From Anaerolineae bacterium (GTDB lineage Bacteria; Chloroflexota; Anaerolineae; Aggregatilineales; Phototrophicaceae): a stretch of 64,000 nucleotides of DNA. The position numbers and the translations under genes were made by a program. Shown piece after piece: positions 56,978-64,000 of the stretch (positions are counted from its first letter, which is position 1; the number at the start of each line of letters is the position of its first letter). Under the pieces are notes generated by a model that saw only the letters and a program-made list of their open reading frames with translations, searched no databases and was not told where the DNA came from. The stretch lies in NCBI GenBank assembly GCA_017303635.1, contig JAFLCG010000005.1, positions 310,001-374,000 of the forward strand, written 5' to 3'.

Positions 56978-58555
56978 TTACGCCCGGCTGAGCAGCGACA
57001 GGTTCACCAGCCAGACCGGATGCCACACATAGCCTTGCAGATCAGCACGGAAGGCCGTCTGAATATCCGGTTGGTTGAACGGGGCGAAGGGGCTGTTCTG
57101 CTGATTGAACAGTTGCAGTTCGCCGTACAGTTCCAGGCGGCGGGCTTCGTCGAGTTCCGAACGGGCGGCTTCGATCATATCCAGCACGTCCTGAGCCACG
57201 CCTTCAACCGGCCACTTGGCACGTTCGGTAGCGACCTTACCACCCGGCAGGAAAGCCAGGAAGTCAGACGGGTCATTGATGTCCGGACCCCAGAACCACA
57301 GACCAAAAGCCTGCGTACCGGCACGATAGGCTTCCAGCTTCGGACCAATTTCGCCGGGGCTGAGGTTGACGGTGATGCCAATCTCGGCCAGGTCAGCAGC
57401 AATCTTCTGGGCATTGGTGTTCAGATTCACACCCTGGAAGGTGGTATCCCAGTAATCCATGGTGATCTCGAAACCATCAGCGTAACCCGCTTCGGCCATC
57501 AGGGCGCGGGCTGCTTCGACATCACGGCTGAGGGCTGCGCTTTCCGGCAGGGCACCGGCGATACCGATGGCCAGGTTGGCAGCCGGTTGGACGCCGCCCC
57601 ACAGGGTCTTGTATCCATCGTAGTCCAATGCCAGACGGACGGCCTGCTGGACCAACGGATTGGAAACCGGGCCACCGATGGCGGGGTCATTGTTCATGAG
57701 AATGAAGTGGATCAGGTTACCCGGACCACGATAGATGCTGACTTCATCGGCATTGAACCCGGCCATCTGATCGCTGGTCAGGTCGAGAGCAATGTCAATT
57801 TCGCCAGCGGCCAGCGCAGCCTGCTGGGCTGCCGGTTCGAGATTCTGGATGATGATACGATCAAAGTAGGGAGCGGTACCCACATAGTTCGGGTTACGAA
57901 CCAGGACAGTCTGGACCGTCTTGTCCCAGCTTTCGAGCATGTACGGGCCGCTGCCGGCGCTGTTCTGATCGAGGTAATCACCCGCAACATCGGTGGTAGC
58001 AGCATCAGCAGCATCCGTGCCACCATTGGCGCGGACAACCGCAGCTTCGCTGACAGCGAACCAGTTGGAGGTCAGGCCGACCAGGAAGGCCGGATCAACC
58101 GCATTCAACTTGATTTCGACTGTGTCCGCATCTACCGCAGTAGCGCTCGCCATATTGGCGACAGCAGGTGAACCCGCCGGGCTACCGCCCACATTCTTCA
58201 CGCGGTTGAAGGAGAAAGCCACATCTTCAGCGGTAACCGGGCTGCCGCTGGAAAAAACGGCGTCCGAACGCAGATTGAGGGTCCAGGTCAGACCATCTTC
58301 AGAAACCGACCAATCGGTTGCCAGAGCCGGTACAATCGCACTGGTATCCGCATCCGGGAAGGTGACCAGGGTTTCATAGACCGAACGGAGGACAATACCG
58401 GTCGTCTGGGTATAGCCGCGGGCCGGATCATAGAAATCCGTGCTTTCCCGATGGCCTACGACCAGGACTTGCTCTTCCTGGGCGCGCACACCGACTGCAC
58501 TGAGCGCCAGTACCAGTATGAGCAATAACATCAGGCGCAAACGACTGCCTTTCAT
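56978..58555 (-). CDS. ABC transporter substrate-binding protein, family 5 (DppA/OppA)
   Basis: About 525 residues. The signal peptide starts KGSRLRLMLLLILVLALSAVGVRAQEE. Family 5 features follow: LVVGHRESTDFYDPARGYTQTTGIVLRSVYETLVTF near 30-65 and LATDWSVSEDGLTWTLNLRSDAVFSSGSPVTAEDVAFSF near 78-117. FKSLWGG-like DGYKTLWGGVQPAAN near 320 is also typical. The start at 58555 has AAGGAG six bases upstream; a longer frame from 58591 adds a non-signal extension. It binds a peptide or other solute outside the cell and delivers it to the DppB/DppC pair. The gene is first in the operon. Confidence 0.88.
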   Translation of the reverse strand: MKGSRLRLMLLLILVLALSAVGVRAQEEQVLVVGHRESTDFYDPARGYTQTTGIVLRSVYETLVTFPDADTSAIVPALATDWSVSEDGLTWTLNLRSDAVFSSGSPVTAEDVAFSFNRVKNVGGSPAGSPAVANMASATAVDADTVEIKLNAVDPAFLVGLTSNWFAVSEAAVVRANGGTDAADAATTDVAGDYLDQNSAGSGPYMLESWDKTVQTVLVRNPNYVGTAPYFDRIIIQNLEPAAQQAALAAGEIDIALDLTSDQMAGFNADEVSIYRGPGNLIHFILMNNDPAIGGPVSNPLVQQAVRLALDYDGYKTLWGGVQPAANLAIGIAGALPESAALSRDVEAARALMAEAGYADGFEITMDYWDTTFQGVNLNTNAQKIAADLAEIGITVNLSPGEIGPKLEAYRAGTQAFGLWFWGPDINDPSDFLAFLPGGKVATERAKWPVEGVAQDVLDMIEAARSELDEARRLELYGELQLFNQQNSPFAPFNQPDIQTAFRADLQGYVWHPVWLVNLSLLSRA

Positions 58556-58740
58556 AAACCGCTCCTTTTGCATATCAGTAAACCGGAACAACCACCGGGA
58601 ACAACCCGGAGATTGGGCGGAATTGTACCGGGTATCGATAATTCATACCAAATGAATGGTTTGTTAGAACGGCTGTAAGAACCAAAGCCGTACAATCTGC
58701 AAGAGCCAGTTCGGGCAAATTGCCGGATTCGGGAGATCGG

Positions 58741-59664
58741 CTATCCGCTGCGCAGTATGTACAACGTCAGACCGAAGGCGAATAGTGCGCTGTAGATCAG
58801 GCTTAGTCGAGCCGTTTCCGCCAGCACTTTATTGAGTGCCGGGCCAGTCAGGGAACGCATATCCTGTATCAGACCTAATCCCATCGGAATCGTGAACAAG
58901 GGCAGCAGAATGAGAAACCCGGAGAGATAACCCATTAGCATCAGCACCACTGGCGTGAGATAAGCGATGGCGATCAAAACCATGTACTCCAACTGAGTCC
59001 CGCGCTTACCCAGAATGACGGCCAGCGTACGTTTGCCAGACTTGCGATCGGTTTCCATATCCCGGTAGTTGTTAACCACAATAATGGCCGTGATGAGTGC
59101 TCCGACAGGCACCGCGGCAATGAAGGCCAGCGGGTGCAGCGTCAAACTCTGAACATAGTACGTACCCACAACCGCGATCATGCCGAAAAAGATAAAGACA
59201 AAGACATCACCCAGACCATTGGATGCTAGCGGAAACGGCCCGCCACTATAGGCCAAGGCGGAGAGGATCGAAGCGACACCGATGATCAGGATGGGCAAGC
59301 CACCGACCGAGATCAGGTAGAGACCGACCAGCATCGATAAGCCAAGCACGACAGCAATGCCTGTACGGAGTTCGCCCGTTGACAGAGCACCGCTGGCCGC
59401 CGCTCGAGGCGGTCCGAGTCGCTCCGCCGTATCTACACCTTTCACAAAGTCGAAATAGTCATTGGCAAGATTAACGGCTATTTGCAACAGGAGTGCCCCG
59501 GCTAAGGCCGCCAGCGCTGGCAACGGCGCGAACTGGCCCAGGCTGATCGCAACCCCTACCCCAACCAATACTGGGCCAACCGCAGCTGGCAGGGTCTTGG
59601 GCCGGGCCGCCATCCGCCAGGCATCCCATTTGGAGAGAGTCTTCGGTTGAACAGGTGCGGTCAT
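58741..59664 (-). CDS. menA: 1,4-dihydroxy-2-naphthoate polyprenyltransferase
   Basis: A 307-residue integral membrane UbiA-family protein with about nine helices. The first Asp-rich motif is NLANDYFDFVKGVD near residue 65-78 and the second is NNYRDMETDRKSGKRTLAVILG near 185-206. RMAARPKTLPAAVGPVLVG near 17 is typical of MenA. It attaches the polyprenyl chain to dihydroxynaphthoate in menaquinone synthesis. The start at 59664 has AGGA upstream and lies 10 bases after the ubiE/menG stop; a longer frame overlaps that gene and was rejected. With the preceding methyltransferase it covers the last two steps of menaquinone synthesis. Confidence 0.9.
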   Translation of the reverse strand: MTAPVQPKTLSKWDAWRMAARPKTLPAAVGPVLVGVGVAISLGQFAPLPALAALAGALLLQIAVNLANDYFDFVKGVDTAERLGPPRAAASGALSTGELRTGIAVVLGLSMLVGLYLISVGGLPILIIGVASILSALAYSGGPFPLASNGLGDVFVFIFFGMIAVVGTYYVQSLTLHPLAFIAAVPVGALITAIIVVNNYRDMETDRKSGKRTLAVILGKRGTQLEYMVLIAIAYLTPVVLMLMGYLSGFLILLPLFTIPMGLGLIQDMRSLTGPALNKVLAETARLSLIYSALFAFGLTLYILRSG

Positions 59665-59674
59665 CGAGATGTTC

Positions 59675-60382
59675 CTATTGGGGGCGGGTGCCGGTATGCA
59701 CAGCCATGGTGCCAAACATAAACCGTCGATAGTGTACATCAACCAACCCAGCAGCGCGCATGATCGCGGCCAGTTCATCCGGGGATTTGAATGCCTGGGT
59801 TGACTCCGGCAGGTACTGATAGGCAGAAGGGTCTTTCGCCAGCAATTGACCGAGTGTCGGAATGATAAACTTGAAGTGAATCATGATGAAGGGATACAGG
59901 ATATTGCGCGGGGGTGGCGTCGTATCCAGGCAGACCACGCGCCCACCTGGCTTAACCACGCGCATCTGCTCCTCAAACGCCCGCTTAACATCGATCACAT
60001 TCCGCATCAGGTAAGCGGAGGTAACAGCATCGAAATAGGCATCCGCATATGGCAGGTTCAAGGCATCGGCCTCGGTCCAACGGACGCTATGCCCATTCTG
60101 ACGTTCACGACCAACCAACATCATCGGTGCGGCAAAGTCCGCCCCGACAGCATGAATAGTCGGATCTTGCTGCAAGGCTTCCAGGGCAATATCGCCCGTC
60201 CCGGTAGCGACATCCAGCAGGCGACCTGCTTTCGGCACAGCCGCTTCTTTAAGGACAAACAACCGCCAGGCACGATCCTGCCCCATCGTCATCAGACGAT
60301 TCATGAGATCGTACCGTCCGGCAATGCGCCCAAACATCTGCTTGACGTACTCAGCCCGTTCCTGCCCCTGAAGTGCTGCCAT
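59675..60382 (-). CDS. ubiE: Demethylmenaquinone methyltransferase (UbiE/MenG)
   Basis: A 235-residue class I methyltransferase. It has the UbiE start YVKQMFGRIAGRYDLMNRLMTMGQDRAWR near residue 12-40, the SAM motif LLDVATGTGDIALEAL near 55-70 and ADALNLPYADAYFDAVTSAYLMRNV near 105-128. KPGGRVVCLDTT near 143 and YQYLPESTQAF near 188 complete the match. It methylates demethylmenaquinone. AAAGGG precedes the ATG. An inverted repeat sits in its 5' leader. menA follows after 10 bases. Confidence 0.9.
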   Translation of the reverse strand: MAALQGQERAEYVKQMFGRIAGRYDLMNRLMTMGQDRAWRLFVLKEAAVPKAGRLLDVATGTGDIALEALQQDPTIHAVGADFAAPMMLVGRERQNGHSVRWTEADALNLPYADAYFDAVTSAYLMRNVIDVKRAFEEQMRVVKPGGRVVCLDTTPPPRNILYPFIMIHFKFIIPTLGQLLAKDPSAYQYLPESTQAFKSPDELAAIMRAAGLVDVHYRRFMFGTMAVHTGTRPQ

Positions 60383-60399
60383 TGGCTTCGCCCTTTCGG

Positions 60400-60425
60400 C
60401 TACGTTCAGGAAATTGTGAACGTAG
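60400..60425 (-). promoter_or_regulatory. Inverted repeat in the ubiE/menG leader
   Basis: Perfect nine-base arms CTACGTTCA and TGAACGTAG are separated by eight bases. The inner end lies 18 bases before the ATG, right against the ribosome site. It could be an operator or an mRNA stem-loop controlling translation. Confidence 0.4.
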
Positions 60426-60562
60426 TGTACAACGCTTTCGTGAAGGATAGCACAATTGAGGCTGAGTGGTTAGTGAAAATGCGGAATCAAGCGCAATTCA
60501 CGCTGCAAGATCATCATCCGTCACATCCGAAGAGCACATACTTAAACGATTAAAATAACATC

Positions 60563-60591
60563 TTGAAGCCCATAAACAGATCGAGGATAAT
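60563..60591 (+). promoter_or_regulatory. Promoter of the beta-phosphoglucomutase-like gene
   Basis: TTGAAG (60563-60568), a 17-base spacer and GATAAT (60586-60591). A start near 60598 leaves about 33 bases before ATG 60631. Confidence 0.5.
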
Positions 60592-60630
60592 GATCTAGCA
60601 AAATACCCCTACCCCATAAAGGACCTTGTG

Positions 60631-61281
60631 ATGACGATCAAAGCGTTCATCTTTGACCTGGACGGCGTGATTACCGATACCGCAGAATTTCATTTTCTGG
60701 CATGGAAACAATTGGCTGACGAAATCGGCGTGAGCTTCACCCGTGAGGACAACGACCAACTGCGGGGTGTTTCCCGGCGGGAAAGCCTAAAGCGTCTGCT
60801 CAAAGGCAGGCCAGTCGATGAAGCTACCGCTGAGGTCTGGATGCAGCGCAAGAACGACATCTACCGGGAATTCCTCCACCAGATCACCCCAGCCGATTCC
60901 CTGCCCGGAGTCGTCCATTTTCTGGATGAAGCCCGTAAGCGCGGAATCCTTATAGGCCTCGGCTCGGCCAGCAAGAACGCCCGCGACGTGATCGAACGCC
61001 TCAAGCTAATGGATTACTTTGAGGCATTGGGGGACGGCTACAGTGTGGTCAACCCCAAACCAGCCCCTGACCTCTTCATCTGGGTCGCTGGACGCTTGGG
61101 AGTACCACCCAATGAGGCTGTTGTCTTTGAGGACGCCGAAGCCGGGGTCGATGCAGCGCTGAAAGGCGGTTTCTGGACGGTGGGATTAGGCCGTGCCGGG
61201 GTGAACGCAGCGCATCTGGTCAAAGAAGATGGGCTGAAGACGCTCACAGTGGATGCTGTCCTGGAAGTGGCGAGTGGCTGA
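60631..61281 (+). CDS. pgmB: Beta-phosphoglucomutase-like HAD phosphotransferase
   Basis: A 216-residue HAD enzyme. It has the nucleophile/acid motif FIFDLDGVITDTAEFH near residue 6-21, LRGVSRRESLKRLL near 46-59 (substrate-specific cap of beta-PGM) and LIGLGSASKNARDVIERL near 108-125. NPKPAPDLFIWVAGRLGVPPNEAVVFEDAEAGVDAALKGG near 145-184 completes the match. These fit beta-phosphoglucomutase, which interconverts beta-glucose 1- and 6-phosphate after maltose, trehalose or kojibiose phosphorolysis. Start ATG 60631 with AAGGA seven bases upstream. Convergent with the YesL-like gene; the nearby MalF/MalG permeases suggest disaccharide use. Confidence 0.88.
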   Translation: MTIKAFIFDLDGVITDTAEFHFLAWKQLADEIGVSFTREDNDQLRGVSRRESLKRLLKGRPVDEATAEVWMQRKNDIYREFLHQITPADSLPGVVHFLDEARKRGILIGLGSASKNARDVIERLKLMDYFEALGDGYSVVNPKPAPDLFIWVAGRLGVPPNEAVVFEDAEAGVDAALKGGFWTVGLGRAGVNAAHLVKEDGLKTLTVDAVLEVASG

Positions 61282-61355
61282 TAACTGGTAAAACTCCATT
61301 GGCAAATCGCCGTCGGACCTTATTCGGTCGGGCGCCAATGGGTCGCCTTCGCCTG

Positions 61356-62015
61356 CTACACATCGGTCATATCAATATCATCGATGATCGGGTGGACTGG
61401 TGCTTGGCGCAATCCGGCAGCTTCTAGCCGACTCCGTACAGCAGCGACCGAAATAGCTGCCAGTAGTGAGCCACCAATCAAGAACCAGGCACCGACCAGT
61501 ACTGTACTGGCAATCATGAGCAACAAGGCCCCCAGTCCCACGATCAGTGTAAAGGCGGGATGCCTGAGCATCATAATCCAGGCGTTGCGGAAGGCGATCC
61601 GCAAGTTGGGCTGCTCCATCTCTACCAGTAAAGGCCAAGCATAAAACTGGAGCATCAACCATAAGAGAATGACCAGTGACCAGAACCCACGTAAGCCCAA
61701 GCCTACTCCATCATTCAGGTTCTGGTAAGCAAGCAGGTTGGAACCGTTGACCACCAGAATGAACACGTTGAGCAGTGCCACAATCAGACCCCGGCGGAAG
61801 TGCAGCTTGAAGCCTTCCCACACTGTGCGCACTTCTACCGCTGGTGGACTGGTCTGAGCGCGGTGAGTCAGCATCACCAAACCTGCCCAGGCCGCCGGCG
61901 CGGTGACAAGCGGGATAGAGAGCACAAACCAAAGCATGTTGCCCCAGATGTGAACATAGGCACGCTGGTTAAATGCAAGAAAACCCCGCCATAGCGCACT
62001 TAATGCCGCCTTCAT
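61356..62015 (-). CDS. YesL-like (DUF624) membrane protein
   Basis: A 219-residue protein with about five predicted transmembrane helices. The N-terminus AALSALWRGFLAFNQRAYVHIWGNMLWFVLSIPLVTAPAAWAGL and a central RAFRNAW-like IAFRNAWIMMLRHPAFTLIVG fit the YesL/DUF624 type, which is often encoded with sugar ABC permeases. The role of this family is unknown; a permease-accessory role is inferred from context. The start at 62015 follows AAAGGC. A terminator hairpin separates it from the MalG-type permease gene upstream, so its expression should be lower. Confidence 0.75.
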   Translation of the reverse strand: MKAALSALWRGFLAFNQRAYVHIWGNMLWFVLSIPLVTAPAAWAGLVMLTHRAQTSPPAVEVRTVWEGFKLHFRRGLIVALLNVFILVVNGSNLLAYQNLNDGVGLGLRGFWSLVILLWLMLQFYAWPLLVEMEQPNLRIAFRNAWIMMLRHPAFTLIVGLGALLLMIASTVLVGAWFLIGGSLLAAISVAAVRSRLEAAGLRQAPVHPIIDDIDMTDV

Positions 62016-62046
62016 GCCTTTGTCCTGCCTCGACCCATCAATCCTG

Positions 62047-62077
62047 AAATAACAAAGGGGCGTCCCGGGGACGCCCC
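62047..62077 (-). terminator. Terminator between malG-type and YesL-like genes
   Basis: On the minus strand a GC-rich near-perfect stem (arm GGGGCGTCC, 62057-62077) is followed by TTTGTTATTT (62056-62047). It ends most transcripts after the permease gene. Confidence 0.75.
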
Positions 62078-62110
62078 TCCCAGACAACTACAATAATACA
62101 ATGAACCAGG

Positions 62111-63070
62111 CTACTGCCCGGCCAGACCAGAATAGGTCGAGCCTTCAACAAAGTACCGCTGGAACATGAAGAACAAGATCGCCATCGGCAGCGTGGTAAC
62201 AACTGACCCGGCCAGAAATTCGTTCCAGACCAAGGCCTCGCCGGATTGGCCACGCAAGAAGGACAGCCCCAGCGGCAAGTTCCACAGATTCTGATTACCA
62301 CCGACCACAATGAGGATGTCCAGGAAGTTATTCCACATGCCCTGGAAGCTGAAGATCGCCAACGCAGTCAACGCCGGGGTCGCCATCGGCAGGATGACCC
62401 GGAAGAACATAACAAATCGATTAGCACCGTCTACCTGGGCAGCTTCTTCAATATCGCTAGGTATGGTCTCGAAGAATTGCTTCATCAGGAAGATGCCAAA
62501 CGCATCCACCATCAACGGGATGATTATTCCACTGTAGTTGTTCACCATACCCAGTTGGCGCAGTATGATGAAGCGCGGGATGAGCAGCACGATGGCAGGG
62601 ATCATCATGGTCCCCAACATGCCAATGAACAGCAATCGGCTGCCGGGGAACTTGATGCGTGCCAGAGCATACCCTGCCAGCGAGTCCAGTACGAGGCGCA
62701 GCAGCATTACGACTACTGAGAAGATTGCCGAATTGACGAGCCACAGACCCAGGTTTTGCTGGAATACCTGCTGATAACCTTCCACTGCGGGGTTGAAGGC
62801 TAATCCGCTGCTGGTTGCATCGGCCGAGAGAGTCTCCCCTTCCGGAGTCTTGCAGGCTACTCCAAAAGGTGGAAGCGGGAGAAACGCCGCCGGGGCGGCA
62901 TTAACCGCAGGGAGGCACTTAAAGGAATTGGCGACCGTGAGGACAAACGGAACGATTTGCGTCAAGGCAGCGATAATCAATACTACATAGCCCACAACCG
63001 GCAAAACCCGACCGAGAATTTTCTGAAACGGACTCCGTTCGCCGACCTGATCAAAAGTTACAGCGCCCAT
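62111..63070 (-). CDS. Carbohydrate ABC transporter permease, MalG type
   Basis: A 319-residue permease. The first helix is GYVVLIIAALTQIVPFVLTVANSF. A long periplasmic stretch of about 60 residues with a Cys pair region (FKCLPAVN, GVACKTPEG) follows and is longer than in standard MalG. The EAA loop is ETIPSDIEEAAQVDGANRFVMFFRVILPMATPAL near 195-228. ATG 63070 is preferred over 63073 because AGGGGG needs the extra spacing. It pairs with the MalF-type gene 9 bases upstream. The solute-binding protein and ATPase must lie outside the window. Confidence 0.87.
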   Translation of the reverse strand: MGAVTFDQVGERSPFQKILGRVLPVVGYVVLIIAALTQIVPFVLTVANSFKCLPAVNAAPAAFLPLPPFGVACKTPEGETLSADATSSGLAFNPAVEGYQQVFQQNLGLWLVNSAIFSVVVMLLRLVLDSLAGYALARIKFPGSRLLFIGMLGTMMIPAIVLLIPRFIILRQLGMVNNYSGIIIPLMVDAFGIFLMKQFFETIPSDIEEAAQVDGANRFVMFFRVILPMATPALTALAIFSFQGMWNNFLDILIVVGGNQNLWNLPLGLSFLRGQSGEALVWNEFLAGSVVTTLPMAILFFMFQRYFVEGSTYSGLAGQ

Positions 63071-63079
63071 CATATCCCC

Positions 63080-64000
63080 CTAGATCGCTTTGTCGCCGCC
63101 GGTGATCCGACGTTGGATCAACGTGAAGATGAAGATGATGATAAACAACACGATGGCGGTTGCGGTTGCTAAACCCATCCGCTGGTCATCAAAGCCGCTG
63201 CGGAAGACCAAGTAAGCAATCGTCAGTGTTGTATCCGCCGGGCCGCCGCTGGAGATCACGTAGATCTGATCGAACACCTGGAATGTACCGATCAAACCGA
63301 GGGTGATAATGAAGAAGGTGGTCGGTCGCAGCAAGGGGACGGTAATCTTTCGGAAAGTCTGCCCTGCGGAGGCACCATCGACTGTAGCTGCTTCATAGAC
63401 CTGCCCAGGGATATTTTGCAGGGCGGACAGGAAGATGACCATCATGGTGCCGATGGTGGTCCAGGTATTGAGGATCATAATCATCAACATGGTCACACTG
63501 GGTCCACTGAGCCAATTCCAGAGGGGAATGCCTGCAACCTCTGTGGTGGCCCACCCCCCCACAGTGTTGCGCGTGATGCCTAACGCACCCAGAAGCGCAT
63601 GAATAATACCCGTAGCATCATTCAGCCACGTCACATTTTCATAGGATGGGAAGATTGCCTTAATGCCCTGGTTGATGATGCCGTTACTGGCGAACAGAAA
63701 CATGAAGATCAGGGAAATGACCACTGACGAGCTAATTGAAGGAAAGTAAAAGGCGGTTCGGAAAAAACCTTTGCCTTTCAGCCAGCGTTGATTGACGATG
63801 ACCGCCAGGCCCAGGGCGAGTATGGTTTGTACTGGCACCACACCCATCACAAAATAGACCGTATTCTTGAGGGCCGTGAAAAAAGCTTGCTGGCGACTGC
63901 CATCCTCGATCAAAAGGCGCTGGTAGTTTTCCAGCCCCACCATTTCAAAGGCTTCGGCATTAAAGGAGCCGTCACCAGTAAAGAGGGGCCGAATGCCATT
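63080..64000 (-). CDS. Carbohydrate ABC transporter permease, MalF type, N-terminus cut by window edge
   Basis: The frame is open to base 64000, so the N-terminus lies outside the window and the ATG at 63943 is internal. Visible features are VGLENYQRLL (the usual segment before the core helices), TALKNTVYFVMGVVPVQTILALGLAVIV, FPSISSSVVISLIFMFLFA and the EAA loop VYEAATVDGASAGQTFRKITVPLLRPT. It is the partner of the MalG-type permease. Between helices there is an extended loop (GINQGIKAIFPSYENVTWLND) seen in longer MalF relatives. Confidence 0.87.
   Translation of the reverse strand, partial: NGIRPLFTGDGSFNAEAFEMVGLENYQRLLIEDGSRQQAFFTALKNTVYFVMGVVPVQTILALGLAVIVNQRWLKGKGFFRTAFYFPSISSSVVISLIFMFLFASNGIINQGIKAIFPSYENVTWLNDATGIIHALLGALGITRNTVGGWATTEVAGIPLWNWLSGPSVTMLMIMILNTWTTIGTMMVIFLSALQNIPGQVYEAATVDGASAGQTFRKITVPLLRPTTFFIITLGLIGTFQVFDQIYVISSGGPADTTLTIAYLVFRSGFDDQRMGLATATAIVLFIIIFIFTLIQRRITGGDKAI

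Noticed and set aside
1..64000. tRNA or rRNA genes
   Set aside because: I looked in all gaps over 100 bases and saw no cloverleaf or rRNA-like sequence; a covariance-model scan would settle this.

Overview
The window reads as a chromosomal stretch of a Chloroflexota bacterium, most likely a heterotrophic Anaerolineae-like lineage. This is inferred from gene content, not from a database search. The clues are three F420-type luciferase-fold oxidoreductases, menaquinone genes (menA, ubiE/menG), an extracellular VWA protein with a very long Thr/Pro/Ala linker, an ECF sigma factor paired with an SH3-bearing membrane protein, many sugar and polyol genes, and several families of intergenic palindromic repeats. 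I found no rRNA, tRNA, CRISPR array, prophage or intact insertion sequence. The window cuts a gene at both ends.

Layout. 1-5 kb: the tail of an ARMT1/DUF89 protein, a coupled creatininase/SDR pair and a large secreted VWA protein, closed by a 36-bp palindromic terminator. 5-11.7 kb: two divergent arms around an IclR regulator. The minus arm carries an IolC-type kinase, a LacD-type aldolase, an IolG-like dehydrogenase and a D-amino-acid oxidase. The plus arm carries a class II aldolase and a PfkB kinase. 11.7-13.8 kb: ECF sigma factor and its likely partner. 13.8-17.8 kb: rhamnose isomerase, rhamnulokinase and a class II aldolase. 18-24 kb: a D-threonine-aldolase-like PLP enzyme, an integral membrane protein, an Ldh-family dehydrogenase, a P-loop ATPase and a secreted propeller/SH3 protein. 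24.6-26 kb: an amidase.

26.1-37.7 kb is the most coherent system. A minus-strand operon (GpsA-like dehydrogenase, then E1-alpha, E1-beta and E2 of a 2-oxoacid or acetoin dehydrogenase) faces a plus-strand operon (two ABC permeases, a Tat-exported binding protein, an FGGY kinase, an RpiB-type isomerase and a SorC regulator). Each arm has a good sigma-70 promoter with a CACAWATGTG palindrome about 20 bp downstream of the predicted start. The kinase/RpiB/SorC trio resembles eryA/eryI/eryD of erythritol catabolism. The RpiB protein lacks the ring-opening histidine, as expected for a four-carbon sugar phosphate. My proposal is a tetritol- or polyol-phosphate pathway in which a GpsA homologue does the oxidation.

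38-47.5 kb holds a second polyol/pentulose island: two xylulokinases, an L-xylulose-reductase-like SDR, a second rhamnulokinase-like enzyme, two tandem zinc alcohol dehydrogenases and another SDR. It carries one further copy of the same operator. This gene set fits oxidoreductive pentose/pentitol conversion through xylitol and D-xylulose 5-phosphate.

47.6-55 kb: a carotenoid oxygenase, an M24 aminopeptidase and a tight RidA / F420-oxidoreductase / TIGR04076 / MOSC / F420-oxidoreductase operon. 55-58.6 kb: a peptide-type ABC importer without ATPases. 58.7-60.4 kb: menA and ubiE/menG. 60.6-64 kb: a beta-phosphoglucomutase-like HAD enzyme, a YesL-like membrane protein and two MalG/MalF permeases. 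No ABC ATPase is encoded anywhere in the window, so all three importers must use ATPases from elsewhere.

Intergenic DNA is rich in dispersed elements: about 80-bp MITE-like repeats with GGACTTNCGCA ends, CTAC-flanked hairpins, CTCTG-rich repeats, a GC-rich mosaic repeat present twice in opposite orientation, and a palindrome containing GGAACATATGTTCC.
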